From Notospermus geniculatus (lineage: Eukaryota > Nemertea > Pilidiophora > Heteronemertea > Lineidae), in the NCBI GenBank assembly GCA_002633025.1, contig NMRB01000499.1, forward strand, positions 261,749 through 325,748: a stretch of DNA of 64,000 nt. The letters run 5' to 3'. Of the stretch, positions 21,590 through 32,606 are shown in pieces (position 1 is the stretch's first letter; the number at the start of each line of letters is the position of its first letter). The notes under the pieces are model-generated. The model was not told where the DNA came from, ran no database searches, and saw nothing but the letters and a program-made list of their open reading frames with translations. Made by a program: the position numbers and the translations under genes.

Positions 21590-21830
21590 TTTCCATAGAA
21601 TGAGCATTACCATTGAAACATGGCCACCAGCTTTCATAGAATGAACATTACCATTGAAACATGGCCACCAGCTTTCATAGAATGAGCATTACCATTGAAA
21701 CATTGCCACCAGATTTCATAGAATGAGCATTACCATTGAAACATGGCCACCAGCTTTCATAGAATGAGCATTACCATTGAAACATGGCCACCAGCTTTCA
21801 TAGAATGAACACTACATTGAAACATGGCCC
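21590..21830. repeat. 42-bp minisatellite, about 6 copies
   Basis: The unit tttcatagaatgagcattac followed by cattgaaacatggccaccagct is repeated about six times. The matching array in copy 2 (27885-28150) has a different number and order of variants. Confidence 0.9.
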
Positions 21831-22065
21831 AGCAGGATCTCATGATGGAACGTTCCAGGGATGACCCACCAAATACAACATGTCAGGGAGCACCAAGTGC
21901 CTCGTTCATCAGAGAATCATTCCACGCGATATCTCAGAGCAACTGGTTTAGTTACCATGGTTAAGTCTCGCCACGAACAGATAGATATCTCTGGCCAACC
22001 CGTGAGCAGTATCGTTAGCTTTACCATGGCAACCGGTTCTTCAGCCTAGTGATGGTGGCTGTATT

Positions 22066-22600
22066 TCATCTGTCGACTCGCTCGTGGAATTCAGGATTTA
22101 GCGCTGGAAACGCTGAGGAATCTTCTCTTTCAGCGAATGTTAACAAGGCGTCGATAGCATTCTGAGTGGAATTGAAGCAGACCATCAATGTCGTGATTGA
22201 CTTCATTGAGAACAGGCTACAAAACGAACTCGGTAGACAAAGATGTTGCATGTGTTTTCTAACACAGTGAGGTATATTGCAAATCGATTGTCGTACAAAG
22301 TGTGCGGAGAATGTGAATGCCACGTGGATTAGTTTTATACTCGAGGTAAGCAAGGCGTTTTTCTCTCATCGTCGTAAACAAGAGGTTGGCCTACGTTTGT
22401 TGGTGAGCGTTCTTCTGCTCTTAGTTCTAGTACGTAACGTTTTGCCTGTAACCACACCCATCAGCCCTCCAATAAGAAGCTTTGTATCGAATATCATACG
22501 AAATACCTGATTGAAACCCCGAGCTACCATTCCCCAGAATCAGACTGGTCGACAACTCTCTCTCTCTGTCTTCCAGAGAGAGAAAGCTGGTGAATCATTA
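22066..22600 (-). pseudogene. Unrecognised minus-strand exons, copy 1 (splice donor altered)
   Basis: Homologue of the exon pair described at 28388-28890. The terminal exon 22066-22216 is intact (151 nt, acceptor GTTTTGTAG), but the donor of the preceding exon reads GCAAAA instead of GTAATA. If the exon call is right, splicing in this copy is weak or lost. Confidence 0.35.
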
Positions 22601-22901
22601 GGCCTAGCCAAAAATACATGTATCTTCAAAACTGAACAGTTTGGGCTGCAAAGCATCTATACGTTTTTACCAGTGAGGCGAGAGTAGAGGTAGAACATGG
22701 AATTGATTGTGGCGTGCACAATCCTCCAGTATTACTGCCAATCGATATTACATGTCGTTCCTAGTCGGCCAATCATGCCAATGCTGTCTCACTTCATGAG
22801 TCCATGACGGTCTGATGACCAATCGCGAGGGCTCTAGATTACATATTTTGAAAAGGCATCACTACAGGTCGATGTGCATTCAACGTCGTATCGTACACCC
22901 T

Positions 22902-23051
22902 AGGGTGGTATGCACCAAACGAAGATTATCTTGAACTCAGGTTGAGCCACAACTTTTCAATTGTTCAGGTTTGCCAGGGCATGATGTGACAATGGAAAAG
23001 TTGTGGCTCAACTTGAGTTCAAGATAATCTTCGATTGGTGCATACGGCCCT
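22902..23051. mobile_element. 150-bp MITE, terminal GTATGCACCAA repeats
   Basis: The inverted ends carry GTATGCACCAAACGAAGATT and its complement, and the pairing extends through AGATTATCTTGAACTCAGGT. Copy 2 of the block has the uninterrupted sequence gtacaccctcagtgtcc near 29220. A second member is at 46840-46990. Confidence 0.8.
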
Positions 23052-23317
23052 CAGTGTCCAGGCTCCCTGCCACTGGATATCTATAACACGCAGTGAAAAA
23101 TCTGGCCAGTCTTCTTGTACTGAGGGGTGTATATGGTGATGGTTCGGTTGGGCAACACTCGACAAGCTGCGTGTTACACACTACATAAGTTGAACCATCA
23201 GCCAGCAGTCTGCTCTTGTCCGATCACCTTCCCAACCCACGACCACCAACCGATATATTCAGTGGGAATCATTGCTTCCTTCACTGGACGGCGCTACCCC
23301 TACTGAACATCTAAATA

Positions 23318-23470
23318 GAGGAAGTGCAGCGACGATTGTGACGTCACTGCCGCGACGAGATGCCGCCATGTTGGACGTCACGTCCAACGCATTCGTAGCT
23401 TCAAATGACGTCCAACATGGCTGACGTGCGAATTATGACGTCAATGATGACGTCACGTGAAGTTCCTCTA
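23318..23470. mobile_element. About 150-bp MITE with GAGGAAGT ends
   Basis: GAGGAAGTGCA on the left pairs with TGAAGTTCCTC on the right; internal TGACGTCA motifs are also symmetric. Copy 2 reads straight through (catctaaatagcctacgcc) near 29500, so it is a recent insertion at a TA. Confidence 0.75.
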
Positions 23471-24011
23471 TAGCCTACGCCTCTGATGACGTGCCGCCCT
23501 CTTCGCTACCGAGGCTGCAGACCCTGATTTATGACCAGGTGATTGTCCCATCGACTGTGGTCGGGTCTGCAGAACAGAAAGTGAAAATTCACACGGAGAA
23601 TTTTTCCCAGTGTAGGGTCTTCCTCATTGCATGTCTCATAGAATATTCATGTCTAAAGCAAGTATTATGACTTATTGATGGGAAGAATGTGACAGCAATA
23701 CAATAATATTGTATTCCTGTGCCCCGAGTGTGCAATGCCGATTGATGCGTCAACGGTTTTATATAGGCCCAATCATTTGAATGCCTTTGTCATTTGCTGC
23801 TTCATGACTATGAATCAAACTGGTTTACATACTAGTATATTTCTGATGTAAAATGAATAGATTCTTTCCCAAAAGAACGATGACGGGTCTCACCGCTGTT
23901 TATTGATCTGTTGTGTCAACTCGACAAAATTTCAGTCGCCACAAAAAATAAGATTTTCAGCTGAGGTCCCAGAGGATCATAGGGTTCGATATTCGGCTGA
24001 GTGGATCTTAA

Positions 24012-25076
24012 AGCTGACGTGAATGAACAAAAACTGGAGATTCCAGCTTTGAAAAAGACCACCACGCCACGGTGGTGGTCAAGAGAAATACAAACGACCA
24101 TAAGGCTTCCTTTACATCGAAGTATACGGTATACGAAAACACCGGTTTACAATGGCTTCACGGTGGTGCATCCTCGGAATGCCTTTGTTAACCGGGGTTT
24201 TCGTATACCGAATACTTCTATGTAAGGGAAGCCTAAGGCACTTTCAAAGCACCTCCAGAACATGATAGACTTCAAGCATATTTGGTGGCGCCACTGTATT
24301 CTCCATGAGTCTGTCACTGGAGTAACATCGAGCGATGGCGTCCCAATGACGTCAGCACGTCGAAGACGTTATGTTCTTTCGGAACCAGAGAGGAAAGCTG
24401 ATCACCATTCTATAGTATTCACTTCTTGTTGACATTTATGGTGTTATTCAAGCGCCAGTTGAAAACATTTATGCATTCAAAAACAATACAACACTCATTT
24501 GACGTACATCAACGTCATCAGATATCATTACATATACGTTGAGGAAAATTCTTATTTTATTCCTTAGGCCATATTTGCCGTAATCAATTAAATATTCTTT
24601 ATACAAATACACACACATCGCGCAAGTCATGCATGTATTACTGCTCAGACCAAGTACATTGCATTTCTGTGAAAATATATTCAAATAACGAAACTATGGC
24701 AAAAGAAATCAAATAAGATTTATATCCAACATGTTTGCAATGATACCAATTGGAGTTTCTGAAACTCAGACGAGTGGTGTATTATTTGTTGATGCCGAAG
24801 TTTTCGCCATTGTACCATATATATCAACTGGGCGCAAACACTAAAGAACCCTGACCAACCTCATACTCAGGTTTCTACGGATCGTACTAAGTCTATCAGG
24901 CTCTGTCACTTGGACACTATCTCTTGATGTGTCGCGGTTGAAAGCCTGAGATTGAATACCATGGCGCCACCAAATAGGCGGTAGTCTATCATGTTCTGGA
25001 GAAACTCCGAAGGGCGTTCGCACTTCTGCAGTCCACCATACTGTGGCGCTGTGGTTTTTGTTCATTCACGTCAGCT
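24012..25076. mobile_element. 1065-bp element with TTAA target duplication
   Basis: The ends AGCTGACGTGAATGAACAAA and TTTGTTCATTCACGTCAGCT are perfect inverted repeats, flanked by TTAA at 24008-24011 and 25077-25080. Copy 2 of the block has a single TTAA (gtggatcttaatggagc) near 30045. TTAA duplication points to a piggyBac-type mechanism, although the terminal bases are not the usual CCC. There is no transposase frame. A diverged relative may form the insertion near 21256. Confidence 0.8.
24105..24232. mobile_element. Small MITE nested in the TTAA element
   Basis: AAGGCTTCCTTTACATCGAA ... TATACGAAAAC is mirrored by GTTTTCGTATACCGAATACT ... GGGAAGCCTAAGG. The arms of about 42 bp enclose a short centre. 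It lies only on one side of the host element, so it inserted later. Confidence 0.75.
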
Positions 25077-25582
25077 TTAATGGAGCACGGTAGGCCTATT
25101 GGATCTCAAATGCGACGTAGAGGAAGCCACCTAGCGGCAGTAAGACAAACTACAAAAATGCATTACAAAATGTACGCAGTAAATCGGGTCATTCGCCGAC
25201 ACGTAGTTAGACCCGCGGGTTGGCGAGTGGCGCGGTGGCGCCGGCTGTCACCAAAGTGGCCGTGCTCCTTTAAAAACACCCAGCTGTTACATAAAACCGT
25301 CAAGGTTGACCATCATTGACAGTACAGCTCCAGGGCCGTATTTAGCGGGGGGGGGGGGGAAAAAAGAGACTTCGGTACAAACGCTCGCAGCGCCACGTCG
25401 TTACGTTAGTGTGCGGGTTCCTCATTGTTTTTGACCTTCTAGAAATGTCACTCGGGCCGTCAGTATCTGTTTTCATCAAAGTCTACTTAGTCTAAGATAT
25501 CGATATCATGGAACTAGAGCTGTCAGTCAGTAAGTTGACCAATAGGTGTCACAACTATCTAATCCAATGCCTGGCGACCAAT

Positions 25583-25749
25583 AGGAGCTGTCAGCGAGTT
25601 GACCAATAGGTGTCACTACGGCCCAATTCAATGCAAAAAGCGGACCCAGTCATTATTGATCGAGCAGCAATCACGTAGATTTTCCTGTACACCGGTCCGC
25701 TAGAACTTTGCTGCCATCTGTTGGCAATATGCGCGGCTGACTGCATCCT
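25583..25749. mobile_element. 167-bp MITE, intact copy
   Basis: The ends AGGAGCTGTCAG and CTGACTGCATCCT are imperfect inverted repeats flanked by AT on both sides. It belongs to the same family as 35809-35975 (opposite orientation) and is the uninterrupted version of the element split at 17932-19243. Confidence 0.8.
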
Positions 25750-25871
25750 ATTCCCGGTTGACTGAGCACAAGTCGTGAGAATCTTATATTCTATCCGCTG
25801 GAACTTTGTTGCCGTCTTTTGGCGATACGCGCGGCTGATTGCTCCTGTTCTTTCTAATACGGATTCCACAG

Positions 25872-26822
25872 CTAGGTCTTGTGCGTAGCCTTCCCTTTGC
25901 GTCTGTTGTTGTCATCGTGCGACCATTTCTTGATCTGACAGAGCTTACACATGCCCTGCCTGAAGTCGACCATCGGTAGCACGCGCTTGCAGGTCGTACA
26001 CTCCTGGCGAGATGAGACATCCGGCGGCTCCGTCAGGATGTACATAGGAAGCAACGAAAAATTCTCATATGGATTATTCACCCAGTTCTGCTGGTCTCGA
26101 AAGATGGCCAGGTATCGCTCGGAGCCCTCCTGCGCCGTCTTGAACTCTGTCTCACTTATTCCTTCCTTGAACTTTTCATACAACGTGAAGAGAGTTTGGA
26201 CGTCGATTGAGGCGTATTTGATCATGTCCTGGGTCAGTGGACGCTTGCCCCATATATCTTTATTCACTCCCGGGCTGGTCAAACTGCACTTGTTCTTGGC
26301 TGCCAGAAATGACACGTCTTTCAGATACCACTCAATGCAGCTGACAAGGCTCCGGATTCGAGGCCATTCGAACAGATCTCTTCGCTCAGGTGATTGTTGG
26401 GCATAAGATGCACAACGTGACTCGAGTTGTTTCTGCGAGGAAGGCTTCTCATCCGGGTGCTTACGTTCGTACAGAATCTGCAGGAGCTGAACATCAACAA
26501 CATTTGTGAGTTTGACCTTGAAGAGATGCCAGAGGGCATCAGCATCTCCTTTGCCGTCGAACATCAACTTGACAATGGTGTTGCTTTCAAGGATTTCACG
26601 GAGACCCTTGTCGAAGACATCGTCACCGAGTTCCATGACGTCGAACAGGTACGTTTTGGACTTGATGGCAATCGACATAAGAGTGAGGGTACCATCCCTG
26701 GACAGGGCCACCCCTTCACAATCAACTGATATCAGCGACTCGCCCTTAATGGCGGCGACAGCGCCCTCTACCAAGTTAATCTTGTCAATCAACTCGATAA
26801 GAACTTCTTGGTTGCTCGCCAT
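25872..26822 (-). CDS. EXD1-like DEDDy 3'-5' exonuclease, copy 2
   Basis: A 316-residue frame from ATG at 26822, about 95% similar to 19350-20321. The exonuclease residues are all kept (SVDCEG, GKGDADAL, KYASIDVQTL). The zinc knuckle keeps CTTC and CKLC, while the extra cysteine just upstream in copy 1 (SSCKEC) is arginine here (SSRQEC); this supports the other four as the metal ligands. The C terminus stops seven residues earlier (KATHKT) because of a local change. The CRE-like array is repeated upstream at 26875. It may be the other allele of copy 1 rather than a second gene. Confidence 0.85.
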   Translation of the reverse strand: MASNQEVLIELIDKINLVEGAVAAIKGESLISVDCEGVALSRDGTLTLMSIAIKSKTYLFDVMELGDDVFDKGLREILESNTIVKLMFDGKGDADALWHLFKVKLTNVVDVQLLQILYERKHPDEKPSSQKQLESRCASYAQQSPERRDLFEWPRIRSLVSCIEWYLKDVSFLAAKNKCSLTSPGVNKDIWGKRPLTQDMIKYASIDVQTLFTLYEKFKEGISETEFKTAQEGSERYLAIFRDQQNWVNNPYENFSLLPMYILTEPPDVSSRQECTTCKRVLPMVDFRQGMCKLCQIKKWSHDDNNRRKGKATHKT

Positions 26823-26874
26823 TCTGGAGTATGACAAGAAAATACACTGAGTGATGAGATGATAGTCCTCTGTA

Positions 26875-27003
26875 TGACGTCATGTATAGGTAATGAGACC
26901 ATTAGTCAGCAGTATGATGTCATGTACAATGATGATATGATTGGTCAAAGCAGTGTGACGTCACGTACAGTAATGAGACGATTGTCAGAGCCGTGTGACG
27001 TAG
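26875..27003 (-). promoter_or_regulatory. CRE-like site array upstream of copy 2 exonuclease
   Basis: TGACGTCA at 26875 and 26956, a mutated TGATGTCA between them and TGACGTAG at the far end, at the same about 40-bp period as in copy 1. One of the three perfect sites of copy 1 has changed. Confidence 0.45.
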
Positions 27004-27019
27004 CAACCCACAACACGAC

Positions 27020-27207
27020 TGAGGAACCTGCAGAACTACTGCCACTAGGAGGCGCTGTGAGCGGTTGTACCTTTTTCCGACGTCTTGGTCCGTGTTGCAC
27101 TGCGTCAAGGACGTCGTGACGTGACTTGCTCTTTTTTTTACGTCTTCGGTACAACCGCTTGCAGCGCCGCCCTGTCGTGATAAAAAGTTGTTCGGTTTCC
27201 TCATTGG
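27020..27207. repeat. MITE-1 family copy
   Basis: Same element and position as 20520-20722. GAGGAACCTGCAGAACTACT and the closing TTCCTCATT mark the ends. Confidence 0.85.
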
Positions 27208-27884
27208 CATACCGCGTATAGAGACCATCGTGGACAGCGCCCATGGTACCCTTTGAAACCTAATATATTGGCCTGGAGAGGAAAACGTGCGCCCAAGTGG
27301 CTCAAAAGTTACGAACCTACATCTTTTCCAAACCATCGTGTTTTACTGACCTGTATACAGATGAATGACTGTGGGTGGGGAGAAGTTCCAAAGTTTTCTG
27401 CCAACGATGCAATGTTTATCCCAGGAAAGACCCTAAGAATACCCCCGGGGACGACAGGTCTGAGCATTTATAGACTTTTGATATGACACAACGGATTGAA
27501 CTGGTTGATAAATTGCATGAGGATTCGCTGAAAGTAGATATCAGATTCATCGAAACAGGAGTTGTCCATTTATGGAACGAATCCAGACGGACTGAGTCAT
27601 TTGGAACCACTGCCAAAAAACCATCCAAGCATTACCTAATAAAAGCTATCAACAAGTACTTATATTCACTCATTTTCTGAATAATGACTGCGTGTAGAAT
27701 GTTGAAACTCCCCACAAAAATAATCCGGTTTCGCCGAACCGTCCTCTAACTTCTCATACTCGCCACCCATCTTCCCACCTTTAATCATCAAATCTGCCCC
27801 ATTCATATTCACAGTAACTACAGTGACCCTTGTCCCATGTGTTCATGCACATGTACAGTGTACATGGTACTCCTTCCAAACTTT

Positions 27885-28150
27885 CCATAGAATGAGCATT
27901 ACCATTGAAACATTGCCACCAGCTTCCACAGAATGAGCAGTACCATTGAAACATTGCCACCAGCTTTCATAGAATGAGCATTACCATTGAAACATGGCCA
28001 CCAGCTCTCATAGAATGAGCATTACCATTGAAACATGGCCACTAGCTTTCATAGAATGAGAACATGGCCACCAGTTCTCATAGAATGAGCATTACCATTG
28101 AAACATGGCCACCAGCTTTCATAGAATGAACATTACCATTGAAACATGGC
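27885..28150. repeat. 42-bp minisatellite, copy 2
   Basis: Six to seven units of the same sequence as 21590-21830, including one shortened unit near 28050. Copy number differs from copy 1. Confidence 0.9.
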
Positions 28151-28387
28151 CCAGCAGGATCTCATGATGGAACGTTCCAGGGGTGACCCACCAAATACAA
28201 AATGCCAGGGTGCACCAAGTGCCTCGTTCATCAGAGAATCATTCCACGCGATATCTCAGAGCAACTGGTTTAGTTACCATGGTTAAGTCTCGCCACGAAC
28301 AGATAGATATCTCTGGCCAACCCGTGAGCAGTATCGTTAGCTTTACCATGGCAACCGGTTCTTCAGCCTAGTGATGGTGGCTGTATT

Positions 28388-28890
28388 TCATCTGTCGACT
28401 CGCTCGTGGAATTCAGGATTTAGCGCTGGAAACGCTGAGGAATCTTCTCTTTCAGCGAATGTTAACAAGGCGTCGATAGCATTCTGAGTGGAATTGAAGC
28501 AGACCATCAATATCGTGATTGACTTCATTGAGAACAGGCTACAAAACAAACTCGGTAGACAAAGATGTTGCATGTGTTTCTAACACAGTGAGGTATATTG
28601 CAAATCGATTGTCGTACAAAGTGTACGGAGAATGTGAATGCCACGTGGATTAGTTTTATACTAGAGGTAAGCAAGGCGTTTTTCTCTCATCGTCGTAAAC
28701 AAGAGGTTGACCTACGTTTGTTGGTGAGCGTTCTTCTGCTCTTAGTTCTAGTACGTAACGTATTACCTGTAACCACACCCATCAGCCCTCCAGTAAGAAG
28801 CTTTGTATCGAATATCATACGAAATACCCGATTGAAACCCCGAGCTACCATTCCCCAGAATCAGACTGGTCGATAACTCTCTCTCTCTGT
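28388..28890 (-). CDS. Unrecognised gene, last two exons (minus strand)
   Basis: The terminal exon 28388-28538 (acceptor GTTTTGTAG, stop at 28388) encodes LFSMKSITILMVCFN and EREDSSAFPALNPEF. The preceding exon ends at donor GTAATA (low edge 28767) and encodes GNGSSGFQSGISYDIRYKAS and YWRADGCGY. Phases match: two bases plus one base form a Ser codon at the junction. A possible further upstream exon at about 29214-29290 encodes VQEDWPDFSLRVIDIQWQG and is preceded by a good acceptor (ACACCCCTCAG). I recognise no domain. Phase agreement and reading-frame conservation are the only support. Confidence 0.4.
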
Positions 28891-30452
28891 CTTCCAGAGA
28901 GAGAAAGCTGGTGAACCGTTGATGATTAGGCCTAGCCAAAAATACATGTATCTTCAAAACTGAACAGTTTGGGCTGCAAAGCATCTATACGTTTTTACCA
29001 GTGAACCGAAAGCAGAGGTAGAACATGGAATTGATTGTAGCGTGCACAATCCTCCAGTATTACTGCCAATCGATATTACATGTCGTTCCTAGTCGGCCAA
29101 TCATGCCAATGCTGTCTCACTTCATAGTCCATGACGGTCTGATGACCAATCGCGAGGTCTCTAGATTACATATTTTGAAAAGTCATGCACTACAGGTCGA
29201 TGTGCATTCAACGTCGTATCGTACACCCTCAGTGTCCAAAAGTGCCAGGCTCCCTGCCACTGGATATCTATAACACGCAGTGAAAAATCTGGCCAGTCTT
29301 CTTGTACTGAGGGGTGTATATATGGTGATGGTTCGGTTGGGCAACACTCGACAAGCTGCGTGTTACACACTACATAAGTTGAACCATCAGCCAGCAGTCT
29401 GGTCTTGTCCGATCACCTTCCCAACCCACGACCACCAACCGATATATTCAGTGGGAATCATTGCTTCCTTCACTGGACGGCGCTACCCCTACTGAACATC
29501 TAAATAGCCTACGCCTTCTGATGACGTGACGCCCTCTTCGCTACCGAGGCTGCAGACCCTGATTTATGACCAGGTGATTGTCCCATCGACTGTGGTCGGG
29601 TCTCCAGAACAGAAAGTGAAAATTCACACGGAGAATTTTTCCCAGTGTAGGGTCTTCCTCAATGCATGTCTCATAGAATATTCATGTCTAAAGCAAGTAT
29701 TATGACTTATTGATGGGAAGAATGTGACAGCAATAAAATAATATTGTGTTCCTGTGCCCCGAGTGTGCAATGCCGATTGACGCGTCAACGGTTTTACATA
29801 GGCCCAATCGTTTTAATGCCTTTGTCATTTACTACTTCATGACTGTATGAATCAAACTGGTTGACATACTAGTATATTCCAGATGTAAAATGAATAGATT
29901 CTTTCCCAAAAGAACGATGACGGGTCTGAGCTCTGTTTATTCATCTGTTGTGTCAACTCGACAAAATTTCAGTCGCCACAAAAAATAAGATTTTCAGCTG
30001 AGGTCCCAGAGGATCATAGGGTTCGATATTCGGCTGAGTGGATCTTAATGGAGCACGGTAGGCCTATTGGATCTCAAATGCGACGTAGAGGGAGCCACCT
30101 AGCGGCAGTAAGACAAATGACAAAAATGCATTACAAAATGTACGCAGTAAATCGGGTCATTCGCCGACACGTAGTTATAGACCTGCGGGTTGGCGAGTGG
30201 CGCGGTGGCGCCGGCTGTCACCAAAGTGGCCGTGCTCCTTTAAAAACACCCAGCTGTGACATAAAACCGTCAAGGTTGACCATCACTGACAGTACAGCTC
30301 CAGGGCCGTATTTAGCGGGGGGGGGGGCCTAGGGCCCCCCCAGAGCCAACCAAAAAACGTGATTTTCATGCAGATTTTGGGCAAAAAACGGCAAAAAGAG
30401 GTCTTCTGACCCCCTGAGAGACTCCTGCCCCCCTGGACCAAAGAGTTAAATA

Positions 30453-30453
30453 N
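30453..30453. other. Single-base gap
   Basis: One n. The sequence after it is not a repeat of the sequence before it, unlike the other gaps. Confidence 0.9.
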
Positions 30454-30786
30454 CTGAAACTGAATGACGTGGAATTTGGGATTTGTCTATTTTAAGAAAA
30501 ATTCGGAAATATCACCAAAAACACGTGAAAAAGATATTTAATAATGAAAAAACAATGTTGTGGGAAACATACGCACCGCTTTCCCAACTCAGTTAAAGTG
30601 GAAAACTCCCAGGTTCACTGTGGTGATTCGTACACTCACAGGACGGCCGTATCGGGTATGTTTACCCTTCCGGGACTCGTCTATCCTTGTTATTCATTAC
30701 TAGGTAATCCACGTACAGTACTTACATAACGCTTCTGCCATACCTTTCTGGCCACGAATACGAGTCAAATTCATACCGGAAGAAAG

Positions 30787-31143
30787 CCGCCCATACAAGG
30801 CGCAATATTATTGCACAATATGTGACCCGGCACAGCAAAATGAGTCGGAAGTCGCACAGAAGAAGACCGAAGGTGAAACCAGACAGCAACCACAGAAATC
30901 GACCAAGTCAAATTTCACAATGGCCAGACAATCCTGAAATCAGCGAACCGTTGGTGTCACCTGGGACATGTTGGGTCTTCTTATGTGCGCATTCCGACTC
31001 ATTTTGTCGTGCCGGGTCACATATGGGCCCCAAATGGGTGGTCGTGTGCTTCCAGCATGATAATTAGAAGAAAGATTGACAATAAGATTGCCCATTGTGA
31101 TCCTCATATTGTGCAATAATATTGATCGTGTATGGGCAACTTA
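30787..31143. mobile_element. Short inverted-repeat element carrying a nested insertion
   Basis: The ends CAATATTATTGCACAATATG and CATATTGTGCAATAATATTG are perfect complements. A shorter, uninterrupted relative is at 31418-31560. The extra length is the element at 30821-31021. Confidence 0.8.
30821..31021. mobile_element. 201-bp nested MITE with TA duplication
   Basis: TGTGACCCGGCACAGCAAAA and TTTTGTCGTGCCGGGTCACA form inverted ends (pairing continues through TGAGTCGGAA). TA is present on both sides (30819-30820 and 31022-31023). The host site is intact in the relative at 31418. This fits a Tc1/mariner-type mechanism. Confidence 0.85.
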
Positions 31144-31417
31144 AGAATACAAATACGGTCGTCCTGTCGGTGTACGAATCACCACAGTGAGGTTGGAGGC
31201 CTAAACTCCAATACGATCTGACTGGGTGTAAATAGTTTTCAATAGCCCATTATATAATGACATAATCCTATTGTCCGAATGCCAACAAACTTCCCAAACG
31301 CCCGTGTGAAAGGAATCCATCTCCCTGGAATCAAAGTCGGGTTTCATTGTTCAGCAAGGGATTTATAGAATACATGGGGAGAGACGACAACCATTCGAAT
31401 ACACCCTTAAGCGGTTT

Positions 31418-31560
31418 TTCCACGGTACAATATATTGCACAATATGGAGCCCAAAATGGGTGTCATGTGCTTCTGGCATAATGGATGGGAGAAAGATTGG
31501 CAAATTGCCCGTTTTGATCCTCATATTGTGCAATAATATTGCACGTGGATAGGCCGCTTT
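31418..31560. mobile_element. About 140-bp inverted-repeat element (family of 30787)
   Basis: GCGGTTTTTCCACGG ... ATTGCACAATATG pairs with CATATTGTGCAATAATATTG ... GGCCGC. The interior (gcccaaaatgggtgtcatgt) matches 31030-31100. Confidence 0.75.
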
Positions 31561-31685
31561 AGGCGTACTGGGCTATTGTTTGGAGGATCTGCATTCCTCG
31601 GACGCTGATTCATGTCGCACTTGTCACATCATGACCAATATCAGCCCTCTAAACAACACCTGCAGGCGTCAACAGCCGATTTTGC

Positions 31686-31838
31686 GACCTGGCGACCAGG
31701 GGTAGCCGCGTAGAAACTCTGCTAGCGCTAGCGGAGCCCATCTGCCGATAGTGCTGTACATTTTTCCATGCATTTTAACACCGATAGGCTGTCGAAGCAC
31801 TAGCGGAGTTTCTATGCGGCTACCCCTGGGTCCATATT
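31686..31838. repeat. Inverted-repeat element, family with 45115
   Basis: The ends GGGGTAGCCGCGTAGAAACT and AGTTTCTATGCGGCTACCCC are complementary. The core ccgatagtgctgtacatttt is shared with 45115-45232. Confidence 0.75.
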
Positions 31839-31912
31839 CATAAAACCTTGCTAGCTATTTGGTTGCTAGTACTCTGTAGAGTACATTGGCCTGCATAAAA
31901 ACTGGTCGTTTA

Positions 31913-32606
31913 GTAAAGTAACGTTACAAAATCTCACCACTGGAGATGGAGAGATTTTGTAACGTTACAAAATCTCACCACTGGAGAGATTTTGTAACCT
32001 TACAAAATCTCTCATTGCTAAAAATAATGTTACAAAATCTCACCACCACTGGAGAGATTTTGTAACGTTACAAAATCTCACCACTGGAGAGATTTTGTAA
32101 CATTACAAAATCTCACCACTGGAGAGATTTTGTAACGTTACAAAATCTCACGACAGGAGAGATTTTGTAACGTTACAAAATCTCACCACTGGAGATGGTG
32201 AGATTTTGTAACGTTACAAAATCTCACCACTGGAGAGATTTTGTAACGTTACAAAATCTCTCATTGCTAAAAATAATGTTACAAAATCTCACCACTACTG
32301 GAGAGATTTTGTAATGTTACAAAATCTCACCACTGGAGAGATTTTGTAACGTTACAAAATCTCACGACAGGAGAGATTTTGTAACGTTACAAAATCTCTC
32401 ATTGCTAAAAATAATGTTACAAAATCTCACCACCACTGGAGAGATTTTGTAAAGTTACAAAATCTCACCACTGGAGATGGAGAGATTTTGTAACGTTACA
32501 AAATCTCTCCAGTGGTGGTGAGATTTTGCAACATTATTTTTAGCAATGAGAGACTTTGTAACGTTACAAATCTCACCACTGGAGAGATTTTGTAACGTAA
32601 CAAAAT
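31913..32606. repeat. Palindromic satellite array
   Basis: About sixteen copies of a 26-bp near-perfect palindrome, GAGATTTTGTAAC joined to its complement GTTACAAAATCTC, are spaced by short linkers (accactgg or tcattgctaaaaataatg). Near 32500 the linker order is inverted, so part of the array is itself an inverted repeat. There is no coding capacity. Confidence 0.95.

Larger units (their letters stand above)
17704..25345. repeat. EXD1 block, copy 1
   Basis: This block is repeated at 25356-30330 with high identity. Copy 1 holds extra insertions at 17995-19131, about 21256-21530, 22902-23051, 23318-23470 and 24012-25076, for each of which copy 2 shows the uninterrupted sequence. Copy 1 ends inside a G-run (tatttagcgggggg) where copy 2 begins with an A-run. 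Confidence 0.85.
25356..30330. repeat. EXD1 block, copy 2
   Basis: Second copy of 17704-25345 without its five extra insertions. It ends in the same G-run context (tatttagcgggggg) and continues to the single-n gap at 30453. Confidence 0.85.

Noticed and set aside
27483-27680. 65-codon frame from an ATG in block 2
   Set aside because: Broken by a deletion in block 1, no domain and no splice evidence.
31913-32606. CRISPR-like array of palindromic repeats
   Set aside because: Spacers are not unique, the repeats are joined by a few recurring linkers, and the genome is animal; this is a satellite.
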